Shown here in pieces: positions 1 through 12,068 of a stretch of DNA of 64,000 bases. Both the position numbers and the translations under genes were made by a program. Numbering within the stretch: position 1 is the stretch's first letter; the number at the start of each line of letters is the position of its first letter. This stretch comes from Lasioglossum baleicum (lineage: Eukaryota > Arthropoda > Insecta > Hymenoptera > Halictidae), in assembly GCF_051020765.1 (NCBI RefSeq), contig NC_134934.1, positions 9,128,001-9,192,000 on the forward strand. Direction: 5' to 3'. Below the pieces are notes generated by a model. It did not search any database. It was not told the origin of the DNA and saw nothing but the letters and a program-made list of their open reading frames with translations.

Positions 1-622
1 AGTATGTCGTAAGGCGTGTAAGAGGCATAACTATAGTGTCATAATATCTTTATAGAAAATAGTTTTTCATTTCCTAACTTAAGCGTTTATCAAAGGTCCT
101 CCATTTTTTAACGGTACTTCGTATATCACCGATATATTGAAAAAAAACAATTAATACTTGTTGTTTCTGTTGTTACGTACAACGAAATGTAGGAACTGAA
201 CAAAAGAGAGTGAGAAAGGGAGAGAGAGAGAAAATAGAAAACATAAAACATTCATGAAAAAAAAGGAAAACAATTTTGCGTCTCAGGGTAATCAAAAAAA
301 AAATTCGTTTTTTGGAAACGCGCGTATGTTCGATGAGTGAAATATCCTTCGGGATCAGAACGTCCTGCAATTCGTTTTATATAAATAGTATTGCAATTTT
401 TCTAGGAGCAGACATTTGATAAAAACCGACTGATTTACAATAAGTTCGTAGTTGATTTTCAACGAATGGCTTAGATAATGCGATTTAACGATGATATAAA
501 CAAACTGTGTCCAAAAGTAATAGTCTAGCCCAAGAACCAAAATCTATACATCTCTGTGGAGCTGCATAGTATCGGAATGTTCTTTCATACGTTTTTTGAC
601 GATCATTTTAAATTATTGCTCA

Positions 623-667
623 CGAGAGAGAGAAAGAAAGAAAAAGAGAGAGAGGAGAGAGAGAAGG
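623..667. repeat. GA-rich simple repeat
   Basis: Purine-only tract made of GAGA and GAAA units. The short open frames that cross it are low-complexity artefacts. Confidence 0.8.
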
Positions 668-950
668 AAATTCATGGTTCCATGCATAAAGACGGAATGT
701 GGGAGTTGCGTGAAAGGCAGCTTTTTAATATTGTCTAATGAAAAAAAGTATTGTCAACAAATACTCTTAAACGTTTTAATTAAAAGTAATTCATACAGTA
801 TATTCATAGCCTGTTGATTTTTTACCTAATATATATTTACGAATTAAGATGAAACTGTAATGTAAAGTATACATGTGTCTGAAATACAGATCGTAAATAG
901 TATAATCTTGTATACCGTTGTATCTTTTTCCAAACACGCTGGAATATATA

Positions 951-1320
951 CACTCCCGTCCACAAATCACGAGACTTCTATAATAAAGGAGCTACATTAT
1001 TTATTATTCTTATATTTTCTAATTTTTTAAGTTTAAGTGGGGCAATTGTTTTCCAATTTCGCTTCTAGAGCTGTCCATAATCATCCCACAATTTCTCGAA
1101 CTCTTGTTGTATACATATATTCAAAATGGTAATTAAAGAATATAAGCTCCCAACTCGATTTTATTATTTTATTTTGATCAGATGTAGCTACTATACGATA
1201 ATATTTGAATGCAAAATTAATTTGAATAAACGTTGGAAAAATTATGGGTAGTATATATAGGTAAATGTGTAAGTTATGGTGCATCCAAATTTGAATAAAT
1301 ATCCGGTGACTTATGGACGG
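951..1320. mobile_element. Degenerate TA-flanked MITE
   Basis: The left end begins CACTCCCGTCCACAAATCAC and the right end, read on the other strand, begins CCGTCCATAAGTCACC. Both ends abut TA, which suits a Tc1/mariner-type non-autonomous element. The arms are diverged, and a related word (CTGTCCATAATCATCC) occurs inside. No transposase is present. Confidence 0.45.
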
Positions 1321-1461
1321 TATATATTTTTTAACACAGCTTTTACTGACAGATACAGTAAATTTGTTTGATCAATAGCTTCTTAGATACCGCGGTGACA
1401 GTTCTGTAAACCAAAAGCTTCACAATTATCCTCTATAATTATTCAATTCATAAAGAATAGA

Positions 1462-4400
1462 ATGCCAGCTATAGTTATCAAAAGTTATACTTGGAGACAG
1501 ACGTCGGAATTTGTAATTTTAAATATACCTCTGAGGGGTAATCCAACAAATGTGGACTTGTTCGTGGTTGACAATTACCTGAAGGTATCGATATCGCGTA
1601 ATTTGTTAATGTGTAAAATAAAATAGCATAGTGCACATGTTCGAATAGGTCAGTTTTCCACCGTTTATAGTGGAATTGTTTCTCTGGGCCGAGATTATCG
1701 AAAAGGGAAGCAACTGTGTCATTGCAGACCAAGAAGCGATCCTCTCGTTACAGAAAACGGAAGTTGGCAAAGAATGGCCTACTCTGGAAGTAGAAAATAT
1801 AGACAAAGATACTAAAAGAAAATATCGCAACCAAGCTTTGGATCGTGCTCAAGCGAAGGCCGAAGAACTCGAGAAAATTAGAAAGGGTAGCTACATCGTT
1901 GCTTTGTTAAAGTTAGGTTAATTATGTGCAATTAGGTGCATCGTTACTGTATTTATGAACTATATACATTCCCTCAGAAAAGCGCCAGCATTTGCAGAGA
2001 GAGGCAGTTAAGGAACAAATTAATATCAACACAGCTACGTTGAATAAAATCGACGCGATAAGAAATGCTCACCGGAAGGAAGCCATGCTGGAACTCGAAG
2101 ATTGGAGGTCGAAGGCTGAGGTGCCGTTTCTACCGGAAGTGGAGGGCGCAGTGCAGGAAAACAGGAAGGCTTACAAGTAATTGACATACGAAATTAAACA
2201 TTTAACAAAATTCGACTCAACAGCTTGAGTTTTCTCGAGACGTTAGAAGGATTAAGGCTAACGTGTAAATAATTTCCTTTTCAAATTGTTATTGGTTGCA
2301 ATTGCGAAGGAAAAAGTAAAGGTTACGACTTTTAAATGTTTTTATTTATTGTTTATAATATTATTATATGTTTTTTTTATTTATTACTGTATGCATTATC
2401 TACCGACGACTATTTCGTAATTTTTTAAGATGGCCCATGGCTAAGAAATTTTATATAAATCTTCCTATAGCATTGCTATCGTAATTTGAAGTTATTACGT
2501 GAAAGAAGATTTTTAAAGCTCCTTTTGGTACAGCAGAATTATTGAAAAGCTTACTATAATTACTGAAAAAATAGGCTACTAGTAGATAAAGTATTAATAG
2601 CCGTTTATCGTGACAATATAGTCCTCTAACATCGATTTACCGAAAGGCCTCCGCTGAATTGGTTCAAAGACGACAGCGACAGATTAAAATCTCGAGCATT
2701 GACCGACGACGTTATAATGAGCACCGCTACAATCACAGAAGTGATTGAAGACGAAACACCGGAACTGGAAGAAGCGTCGAGTAATTCGAACGAGAAGAAG
2801 AACGTCGACGATGGAAAGATCGTTGAACGAAAACAGGAAAATGAGAACATTGACGGGAAGAATAAACAGGAAACTACGGACGATTCTAGTAGCTCGGAAG
2901 ACTCTGATGATAATGATGAATCGAAATCAGTGGAATTGAGGAAGAAGAAAAATCCGAGGCCCGGATGGGAGTCCGTGCAAGCAGCGATAAACGGCAAGCT
3001 TATAAAAAGGAATAGTATATTCGACGAGCCATCGAAGTCGGTGCCGTTTCCACGGAAAAAGGGTACCATTAGCGTCACATTCTCGGACCGGAAGTTCCCT
3101 ACTCCCGCTAGGGAAAGCTCCCATCTCGAGGAGCAAGAAGTAAGCCTCGTTTGAAATTTTCATCCTGTATACGCCGCACAGTGGGAACTTTCGACCAAAC
3201 TCGATTCAAAATCATAGAACTTTCGATAGAAATGAGGTAGAGCGATGAAAGTTTTTTTTAAATTAAAGCTGAAACTTTGCAGAATATGGGAAAATAGGTA
3301 GATTATGGTGCGAACGTTTTTTAACGTTGAGAAAATTCGTTAAACGTTCACAATTTCAAGAAAATGTGGTTTTTCCGTTACCTCGGAAATTTTTTTTTTA
3401 ACATGCTATATGTATATCATTTCCCGTAGATTTTTTCACGCTGATTTCAAATTTTGAGACCAGATATGAAATCAACGTGAAAAAATCTACGGAATATGAT
3501 ATATAGCAAGGTAAAAAAAAATTTTTCCGCGCGTGGTAACGGAGAAACCACATTTTCTTGAAATTGTGAAAGTTTAACGAATTTTCTCACGGTTAAAAAA
3601 CGTTCGTACCATAATCTACCTATTTTTCCCATATTCTGCCAAGTTTCAGCTTTAATTTTTTAAAAATTTCATCGCTCTACCTCATTTCTATCGAAAGATT
3701 TTGAATCGAGTTTGGTCGAAAGTTCCCACTGTGCGCCGTGTAACCTGTACCAATGTAACGATCATTTTTATAGAAATTCTGTTGATTTCAGTGGCTGGAG
3801 AAACAAGCGGAGGCGAGACGGAAGGTAGGATTCGACTCTGCGGATTTGCGACCGGAAGAACGAGATCCACTGTGGTTGAAGAATAAAGGAGAGTATGTGT
3901 TGTTTCTCAATTTTGATCTCCAACGTAAATAAATTTGTATTCTACCAAATAATTACTAGACAGCGCATCTTCATGGAAAATAAAAATTTTCTACCTGAAT
4001 TGCATCAAACTAAAGCGATATAGGAATTTATTTTTTTTGTTAATATGTTTAACAGGTTGAAAAAGAATATAACAGTATAATATAACTGTTTGAAATTACA
4101 CCTACTCATTTTTGTCACAAGTGCATAAAATCCGCTGTCTAATAATTACTTTACTGCAAAATACATAGTATAGTCGACATCTTTGTTTACGCTTAAAGCA
4201 CTAAATTGATTTAAACGATTTATATCGATAGAGTATGATTCAATTGAGCAACACGTCATCCTCCGATAAGCTCTTACATAATACCCTTAATGCTGACCTA
4301 TATACAAATTAACTAATCGATCACGTTTTGTTGCAGCGAGTTCTTCAAAGTCGGAAACCACTTGGCAGCAATTAGTGCTTACACGTACGGCATCAAGATC

Positions 4401-4808
4401 AGCGATAAATTCGCGTCGCTGTACGTAAACCGGTCGGCAGCTCATTATGCGTTGGGGAATTATTGCAGATGCGTAGAGGACTGTTCAAAAGTAAAGGATC
4501 AGTAAAACTTCATCAGCAGAGAACAATGAATAATTAATTTACGAGCAGTATGGTTGCTCCCGTTCGATGAACTCATCCGTTGTTGCATTTCTCGTTCGCA
4601 GGCACTGGAACTAATGGAGCCGAAATGCGAGAGCAATCTGGAGTCTCGAGTCAGGTGTCACGCTCGACGAGGCGCGGCACTTTGTAAATTGTCCTCGCCT
4701 CAGCACGGTATTCCCGAGCTGGAGGCTGCTCTGAAATTGGCACCGGACAATGAGAGCATAAAACGCGACGTACTGGCTGCGAAACAGTATTTCGACCTGA
4801 AGGATTAA
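1462..4808 (+). CDS. DNAAF4: Dynein axonemal assembly factor 4 (DYX1C1-like)
   Basis: Cytoplasmic co-chaperone that helps pre-assemble axonemal dynein arms with HSP90/HSP70. Seven coding exons were joined: 1462-1584, 1649-1886, 1978-2176, 2647-3139, 3792-3892, 4337-4490 and 4602-4808, giving 504 aa with consistent phases. The first two exons encode an N-terminal CS/p23 domain (starting MPAIVIKSYTW; core PPFIVELFLWA). A charged linker follows. Then comes the family signature just before the TPRs, where the exon 4/5 join creates EEQEWLEKQAEARR, as in DYX1C1. Exons 6-7 carry the TPR repeats (GNHLAAISAY; LYVNRSAAHYALGNY) and a conserved C-terminus (EAALKLAPDN). The exon 4 linker is longer and more acidic than in vertebrates (human about 420 aa). 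The start is the only ATG before the CS domain. The exon 3/4 junction has a weak acceptor (cgaaag) and is the least certain. Intron 4 holds a large foldback and intron 5 a MITE. Confidence 0.92.
3167..3744. mobile_element. Long foldback element in DNAAF4 intron 4
   Basis: Two arms of roughly 280 bp are near-perfect inverted copies around a centre near 3455. The outer left arm contains CGCACAGTGGGAACTTTCGA and the outer right arm its reverse complement near 3717-3735. No transposase is encoded. The element makes up almost the whole intron between exons 4 and 5. Confidence 0.85.
3953..4141. mobile_element. MITE of the AGACTGCGGAT family, intron 5 of DNAAF4
   Basis: The ends read CTAGACAGCGCATCTTCATG and TGCATAAAATCCGCTGTCTA, which form terminal inverted repeats of the family found repeatedly in this window. 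Here the variant is GACAGCG rather than GACTGCG. Non-coding. Confidence 0.65.
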
Positions 4809-5463
4809 TCCTTAGCACTCGAATGGCGACTCTGAGGCACCCCAATTGCTATATAATATAAAATATAAAATATTATACGCTCTATTTTTGTATTTAAGTG
4901 AGAAACCATTTATCTAGCAGGAATTTACTATACAGCATTGCATTCTACAGACATTTCTGGTAAAGAAACCATTCAGTATTTGCAAAAATGTTCATTGCAT
5001 CTTTTTCAAGCCTCAATGTATTTCGAAAACGTGATAGAGCAATTTTACTTTCGGATTTGGTTTTAGAATGACAAACTCTATAAGAATCAGAATGTAGAAT
5101 GAAATATAACATTCTCCAAAGAAACGTTGACCGTTTATTTATATATTAAACAGAAAACAATATAATATGTATATATATTATTACGTTAGTAAAATATCAC
5201 AGTCGGGAGTCCTGAAGGGTGTTAAACCGAGGAACTTGTCTTACATTTAAGGCGCCTTGAGGCAGAAGTCTTAGAGACGTCTAGAAAACCGTTTTGTAAC
5301 ACAAGACGTTCAAAGAGATGTTTGGAAGACATTTAAAACGCCTCTAAGACGTCGTTGTGCTATCTGGGTTATCGCTCTAACTAGAACTAAGCTTTTTGTA
5401 CAGGCACGACGGACTAATCGCGACTACGTTACGATCCAACCCGGACACCGTTAGCCGATCGGG
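4809..5463. other. Spacer between DNAAF4 and Pvf-like gene
   Basis: The two genes are convergent here. The stretch is AT-rich. Its last part (about 5215-5373) is rich in GACGTC/ACGTC words and ends GTGCTATCTGGGT, like the end of a hairpin MITE, but no clean left arm was found. No gene was seen. Confidence 0.5.
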
Positions 5464-6361
5464 TCAGTCGAATTTGATCAGCTTCTTGTCGACGCATCCG
5501 CACTTCGTGTGCTCCAACGCGTGTATCACTTCGTGGTGTCTGTCCCGTTGCCGGTCGATCGTGTGCTTCACCGTGAACACCAGGCTGACGTTTCTGGTCT
5601 CGATCGGCGCGCAGATCTGTTTCGGATCGGGGCAACAACCGGCGCCGTTGCAACGTGTCAGAACCGTCGAGGCTGGATAGAAAACTTCGTCAGGACTTGG
5701 ACCGACAGTTAGGAGCTCTTCAACTGGTACTGCTCGTGGCTGAGGGGTCGAACATCGAAATTCGTGCACCAGCTGCACGTGATTCAGAAATCCACCGTCC
5801 CTGAAAAGATCGAGGGAAAACTCGTCATATTTCTCTGTCGGAAACTCGCTAGACTGTAATATACATTCACAGGAAAAATGGCTAGGTGGAACATAAAATA
5901 CAGGGTGACAAGAAATAACGGAGTTAAACATTTCTTATTATAATTCTGTCAAATCGACGAATTTTGAAAAACCAAATGATAACAACCATAACATAGACCT
6001 TTAGTATTCATATATTTAAGAAGTTTGTGCACTCGTGCACTCGAATGGCGAGTCTGAATCGCCATTAAAAATTGCTATACCATTATTCAAAACAGTTTTA
6101 ACATTATTAAATTTGTCTGTATTCTATAAATTGTAAAAAGCTCAACTATTATATAAGAAAACAGGTTCAATTTGACGTGCACAATGTAAAAAAGATTATA
6201 TAGAACAAAAATGATCTGGGTTGAAACAAATATCTTGATTTTGGAATTCAAATTGTTCGAGTGCAAAGGGTTAATGTATGTAACGACAATTACCTGTGGT
6301 GTCTGGCGACCATCGCAAAGCCCAGGTGCGCGTAAACCATGAATAAGACGAGGCTCTTCAT
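5464..6361 (-). CDS. PDGF/VEGF-related growth factor, single cystine-knot domain
   Basis: Secreted ligand of the PDGF/VEGF (Pvf) family, expected to bind a Pvr-type receptor tyrosine kinase. Two coding exons on the minus strand, 6361-6294 and 5800-5464, join in phase 2 to give 134 aa. Exon 1 encodes a signal peptide starting MKSLVLFMVYAHLGFAMV. Exon 2 holds the cystine-knot: an early FRCS cysteine, the diagnostic RCNGAGCC block, ICAP, and the closing KCGC pair. The receptor-loop segment FYPASTVLTRC also fits. The protein is very short, with no long propeptide or heparin-binding tail, and ends five residues after the last lysine pair. The donor is CACAG|GTAATT and the acceptor TTTTCAG|GG. It lies head-to-head with the second PDGF/VEGF gene at 12980. 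Which Pvf subtype it is cannot be told from sequence alone. Confidence 0.9.
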
Positions 6362-6502
6362 TTTCAGGATTGGTGTATCGGCTGCTGAGGCTGGAAGTCT
6401 TGAATGAATCTCTGCGAACTGGAGGACCTACTTCCGTTCACACCGACCGACTGTCCGCGATTGACCAGAGTTGGCCACACGGGACTACTCTCTTCTGCGA
6501 TC

Positions 6503-6535
6503 TGAATTCTTTCTCCTTCTCTCTCTATATATATA
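6503..6535 (-). promoter_or_regulatory. Possible TATA/initiator core promoter of the minus-strand Pvf
   Basis: On the minus strand a TATATATATA box (about 6535-6526) is followed about 31 bp downstream by TTCAGA, matching the arthropod initiator TCA(G/T). It lies about 140 bp upstream of the start codon at 6361. The spacing is right, but the box is part of a short TA microsatellite. Confidence 0.35.
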
Positions 6536-7545
6536 TGTAACTTTCATCCTCGGCCCGGTGCCCCCTGCCTCTTCCTCTCGTGATTTCTCTTTGTCTCTCC
6601 TACTGAGGATCTGCCGCAGTTTCGTTTCGTTTCGTCCTGTCCTGGAGGCGTTTCGCAGCGTCGTCGTCTCCCTGTTAGTTCCCGGTAAGCTCGAAGGAGG
6701 GGTCGAAGCAAAGCATTCCGAGAACATCGTGGAGATAACTATAATTACAACTAGTGGGACCTGCCTCCTGTTCGAAGCGGGGTCCGCGTTACGTCGCGTG
6801 ACTACTCGTCCTTTCCTTTTCCCTCCGGTTCTCTCCGTTGACCGACTCTTCTTCCCCTTTTTTGTGCAACCGACCGCGGTGAATTTCGACCAGTCATCAG
6901 TCAAATGATCAGTCTCTCCGCGCGGTTATCTCTCCGATGCACCGGCTGCATCCCGAGCACTCTTTTTTTCCTCCCCACCGAATTTCGTTCCAGGTAATTT
7001 TCTGGTGGCAGTGACAACGATCCTTCTCTCCTACCAACGCTGCTTTTTGTCGTCTCGTCGAACATCGAACATTGCTGCAAATACTCGGAAGAACCGATGC
7101 AGTATCTTCGATTTCTCTTACCCGCGTGGCAAGATGATCTCGATCGAATTACACGTTATCGTTGAATTATTACATCCTTGTTCATAATCGATTAATCCTT
7201 GTGTAGTCAATATTTAATTATATGTAATCGCAATTTTTCACGATTTTCTTCTGGAAAATACCTGATGAAAATCTGGTAAAATACTCATTTTGATCTTCGT
7301 AAACCAATCAACCAATTTCAATGAAATTTTATACGAGTTTACAAGACACGTCTTTGACATATTCGTTATTGGCCCAGCTAAAAATGTTGTAAAAATCAAT
7401 TTTTACTATATTGTTTTTTACGATTCCGATCAAACGCATTTTTTCAACATATATTTATTAGAGGCCGTTTACTACACTAATCCTTCTAGCCTTATAGAGA
7501 GATTGAAGCAGTTTTGGTCCATTTATAAAAAAGTTATTTTGATTT

Positions 7546-8000
7546 TAGTCCAGACATTGAATGCTCGTAAGGGGAGTGTCGAGGGAAATGGAAGGAACGC
7601 AATTTTTAACGTTGGGACTTTGTTTGGACTAGTTAGGAGGTAAACATACTAAAAGGTCCCCTTTTTCGGTTTTCCGCTTATATCTCGAAAACTATGCATC
7701 CTAACGATAAGACCATTCCATACAAAATTAAAGCTGACAAAATGTGCCACAAGATTGACTGCATTCAGTTTTTCGTTATCTCGCATAGTTTCCGGAATAT
7801 CCGCGCTCAAAGTTCACTAATTGTGAAAAAGAAATTGCCTTATTTGACTAGCTAACTCTTCAGCACAATTAGTGAACTTCCAGCGCGGCTATCTCGGAAA
7901 CTATGCGAGATAGCGAAAAACTGAATGGAGTCAATCTTGTGGCACATTTTGTCAGCTTTAATTTTGTATGGGATGGTCTTATCGCTATCTCGCATAGTTT
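7546..8000. mobile_element. Foldback composite sharing a module with the Tpr intron
   Basis: 7705-7831 and 7862-7990 are inverted copies (CTATCTCGCATAGTTTCCG motif and flanks). The left part, 7546-7640, contains GGGAAATGGAAGGAACGCAA and GGACTAGTTAGGAGGTAAAC. The same words recur at 20930-21000 in a Tpr intron, which identifies a shared dispersed family. Confidence 0.75.
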
Positions 8001-9598
8001 CCGAGATATCTGCGCTGAAAGTTCGATCCTGCCATTAGGGCGTCGAACCACTTCTTTTGGCTTCAGGCGTTTTCGTTCTCGAAAAAAATGTTATTTCCAT
8101 CCGGTCTTACAGCGAGTGCGTTCTCCCTCGGATCGCAGCATTATATGTATGATGCGACAGGTTGCAGTGAGTCACCGCGATGCACCCGTCTGCCTAGTGT
8201 CTGGTTGCAGCAGGGTTCGCTCACAACGTTTTCCGTCTTTTTTTTTGCACGAAGGAGACAGATAACGCCGTGTGTATCGCTGGGAGAAAGAGCATGACTG
8301 GACACAGAGTGAATTATACATACGTGACGGATGTGTGTTGGCGATTTTCGAAATCGGGGGCCCCGGGTTACACGAGTATCCGTTAGCACGGGTTTTACGT
8401 GGAACTGAGTCATCGGTACGAGATGTGAATCTATGAACCGAATCACGTACGGCGTCTCTGCCGTGGGTTGCGCTTGACACCAGTCGATGACCTTGGTATT
8501 CGCGTCATCGCTAGCATCATCATTGCCAAGTTAAAATTCACTAAGTTCGGTTTCTATTTTTACACCGGCCGGAAAGTGGTGTTCGTGAAATTTCGAGTTG
8601 CAGAATGGGGATAGTAAGAGTTCATTGCGACATGACATAGCAAACTTTGATACGTCAGAATACGAAGAATCGAAAAAGAGAAACTATACTTGACTGATGG
8701 ACCTGTTTCAGTAGTTTCGACAATAAAAATTAAAATTAGGATTAAAGTCACAATAAAAATTGAAATTGAAGCAAAAACACTAACTCGAACAAATAATACC
8801 TACTGCTAGATTATGACTATATAAAAACCACAGTTTATGGTCTTAAAGACGTCTTTTTAGGATGTAAGGCAATCAGATCTAAAATGGACGTCTTTATTCT
8901 TAATTTTTTCGTTTTTTTAGGAAATTATACGAACTACAAAAAAGTTCTAATCCCTAAAATCGTAAAATAAATCGTAGGGCAAGGAGTTAAATCGTGAACC
9001 AGCGTCTCGTGGTAATAAAGCGGTAGAAATTGGAATCCTAATTACTTGTGAGCAATTATTCCATCGAGAGAGGGAGATCCCTCTTACGTCATTCCAGCCA
9101 TTCGCTACGTGAGTCGGTTGTGCCAGGTTATTCTATCGTTATTCACGCAGTTTATAACAGTAATGAAAGTGTCGCAACGCCGAGCCGGGAATCCCCGATG
9201 AAGGGCTTTGACGGGGTACCTTACGTTGCATTCGGAAATCACAGTCGCAGAAATAGGTGCGGTGTGTGACTTCCCGAGCGATGAAAATCAGCATTGGTAA
9301 TGATCTACGAACAGTGTGAACCCAGTTAACTGTTCGTAAGTATGTTTCCTTCTACCGTACAAAAAAAAACACAATTATAGCTACGATTCTTCCAAGCCTC
9401 GTATTTCCCAGAAATCAAATAGGAAAACCAAGTCGGATGAGAACAAAAATGAACGTATTTCACTGAAAAGAAACTGTACTCCGATCGTTTGAAGAATAGT
9501 TCTATTTGTAATATAAAATGCGAAAGACATTTCAATTGTCCAGCGAAGCTCCAAAGAGAGATTGAGTAAATGATTAATTCTATCAATTCTATCATAAC

Positions 9599-9836
9599 TA
9601 GACTGCGGATGTTTATGCATTTTCCAAATTTTAAGAAAGTGGAATGAAATAAAATTTTGTCGATAAGTTTTAAGAAAGTGGAATGAAATGAAATTTTGTC
9701 GATAAATTTTAAGAAAGTGGAATGAAATAAAATTTTGTAGATCCAAAACAAATGAAAATTGTACAAAATCCAATTGTATTTTATATTTCAGCCTTTCTTG
9801 AACATTTTCAGAAGCTGTGAATGCATAAAGATCTAA
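9599..9836. mobile_element. MITE of the AGACTGCGGAT family
   Basis: The left terminus is CTAGACTGCGGATGTTTATG. The right side has GAATGCATAAAGATCTAATC, a decayed terminus. It contains the 39-bp tandem triplet at 9629-9741. Confidence 0.55.
9629..9741. repeat. 39-bp direct tandem repeat, three units
   Basis: Units begin TTTTAAGAAAGTGGAATGAA at 9629, 9668 and 9707 and are nearly identical. The single-unit word AAGAAAGTGGAAT also occurs in the MITE copy near 15550, so this is an internal expansion of a MITE segment. Confidence 0.85.
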
Positions 9837-10944
9837 TCATAACTATCAAGAGTCTAAATAGAATCGTGAAAGGCAATGATCGCGGTCCAAAAAGCCTTCA
9901 ACCTTTTTTTGAGCGTTGGTCCGACGGACGACCCGCCATTTTGTCGGCAAGCAACGATATTTCATCAACGAAGAATTCCTGCGGCTTCCAACGCGATTCT
10001 TAGAATACTTTTCCGGGTCCTTCGACCGTGCTTCATCGGACTCGAAGATAGCCAGATGCGAGTTTATTAATAATTATGGACCGATGTACTGTTCCCCACG
10101 TGCACGAGCTAGGAAGTATGTACACTTATAGGCTCTATTTGGGTACTGGATCGAACTTATGACCTAAATCGTTCTATGATAATCGTCGAACAGAACATGC
10201 TGATGACGACTGCGATACCGTGAATTAGAGTTATAGCGAAATTCACAAGGAAACCAGACCCTGTCGCGAATATGCATTATTCAATTACCAAGATCAACTC
10301 CTGTGACTAAAGCTCGCTGCAAAATTCCGGGGTATTTCGTTACATCTAGCCTCTCTTCATGACTAAATCATTTTTAGAATTGTTTAGAATTATTGCTTGC
10401 ATCAGAGTGCTAGTCCAAATCATGCAATTAGCATTGCAGCAAATTGCTGTACTCAATTCACTAAATTCAAATTCACTAAATTCACTAAATTCAAAATATT
10501 CTTTACATTATTAAATACGTCGGTGTCTAATCAATTACTAAACATTTAGGTATTACTCTTATTACACTAGGTTGGAAGGAATGTTTAATTTTTGAGTTAA
10601 TAGCTCCAAGTGCAAAGGGTCAAATCAATTTTAAGAGTGCTAGGCTAATCAAAATCAAGCTCTGAGGCAATATACGTTCCATCTGACATTTAAATGATTC
10701 TTAGAGCAATTATTCTGATCAACAGTTGTCTAGATCAGGCTGCTACCCTACTGCAAATCGCGATCATCAATTAGTGACTGGTGAAATGTTTGCCAAAGGT
10801 AAGAATGAGTAGTTCGGATCGACTCCGTTGAATTCGTGCTCCGATGAATCATATCATGGGGACGTGAATCAATCTCACCACAGCACAGCGAGACGAAATA
10901 ATCTGACGGTGATAAAAAATCTGTAACTTCGCTTCTGCTTTATA

Positions 10945-11165
10945 CAGGGTGAGTCCGAAGAAAAAAATGGAATTTTAAAAAATTCATTTAAAAAAATATC
11001 AATGACCTTGAAATCTTGTAAAAAAATGACCTCGAAAGTTTTTTTCCCTTACACCGTTACATGTGGCTCTTCAAACAGTGTAACTTTGTCCTAAGAAGTT
11101 TTTTTGTACAACGAAAAGTAACGGAGATACTTATTTAGATGTTCTGTTTCTTCGGACTCACCCTG
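10945..11165. mobile_element. TA-flanked foldback element A
   Basis: Perfect outer arms: CAGGGTGAGTCCGAAGAAA on the left and its reverse complement ending at 11165. TA flanks the left end. The short size and absence of coding make it a non-autonomous element. Confidence 0.8.
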
Positions 11166-11169
11166 TGTA

Positions 11170-11870
11170 CAGGGTGTATCCGTTAAGTTATGTCACCATT
11201 TTTAGGCATTTCCGGTAGTGTAATTAAAAAATGTTTTAGACAAAAGTTTGTCAGTACTTGGTGAGCTACATGTTCGCATATTCTTAAATCTGAAAGAATG
11301 CTTTTTACGTAAAAAAGTAAAGGTCACCTTGACTTTTTTAAATGGCACCATATGTTTTGGACGTCATACGATTGTTGCTGACGTCGAGACGAATTCAACA
11401 GTGTATTTGACTGTCACATTATGACCTCGAAATGATCTCAAACTCGAAAATTTTGCAGACGTAACTTCAATCAAAAATTATTTCTTAAAAAACAAATAAA
11501 GCATGTTTGAACTGAGACGCCGTAATTCGAACATCTAATGTAACTTGCTGTGTTTTGTAAGAAATAATTTTTGATTAAAGTTACGTTTGCACAACATTTT
11601 CGAGTTCGAGGTCATTTCAAGGTCATAGTGTAATACACTGTTGAATTCGTCTCGACGTCAGCGACAATCCTATGACGTCCAAAACGTATGGTGCCATTGA
11701 AAAAAGTCAAGGTGACCTTTACTTTTTTACGTAAAAAGCATTCTTTCAGATTTAAGAATATGCAAACATGTTGCTCACCAAGTACTGACAAACTTTTGTC
11801 TAAAACATTTTTCAATTGCACTACCGGAAATGCCTAAAAAATTGTGACATAACTTGACGGGTGCACCCTG
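11170..11870. mobile_element. Long foldback element B
   Basis: Arms of about 340 bp are inverted copies. The left begins CAGGGTGTATCCGTTAAGTT; the right ends with a close reverse complement, CACCCTG. It starts four bases after element A ends, and both begin CAGGGTG, so they may be relatives or a tandem insertion. Confidence 0.85.
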
Positions 11871-11900
11871 TGTATACTGTATTCCACAATTTAATCATTG

Positions 11901-12068
11901 CTAGACTGTGGATCTTTTTACGAAGAAATTGGTTGGCTGGAATATAAAACAGTAAAAGATTTAAAAAGCTTTAAAATATCGCAGTGTTTAAGAGATGAAA
12001 TCAATTAAATATCGCGATGTTTAAGAGATGAAATCAATTATTATTTTGCATAAACATCCGCAGTCTAG
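11901..12068. mobile_element. MITE of the AGACTGCGGAT family
   Basis: The left terminus is CTAGACTGTGGATCTTTTTA and the right is TGCATAAACATCCGCAGTCTAG. Inside, a unit of about 31 bp (ATCGCGATGTTTAAGAGATG and flank) is duplicated in tandem at about 11976-12040. Confidence 0.75.

Larger units (their letters stand above)
1..1461. other. Spacer upstream of DNAAF4
   Basis: No convincing coding sequence is visible. The stretch is AT-rich, has purine-rich GA tracts near 207-240 and 623-667, and holds one degenerate inverted-repeat element at 951-1320. The promoter of DNAAF4 should lie in the last few hundred bases, but no clear TATA box or initiator stands out. Confidence 0.6.

Noticed and set aside
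6471..6908. Open frames on both strands of about 140 codons upstream of the minus-strand Pvf
   Set aside because: Low-complexity Ser/Arg/Phe composition, overlapping on opposite strands, no domain, and they cover the likely promoter and 5' UTR of the Pvf gene.
9629..9741. Three regular 39-bp repeats, considered as a CRISPR array
   Set aside because: The units are directly adjacent without spacers and lie in an animal MITE.
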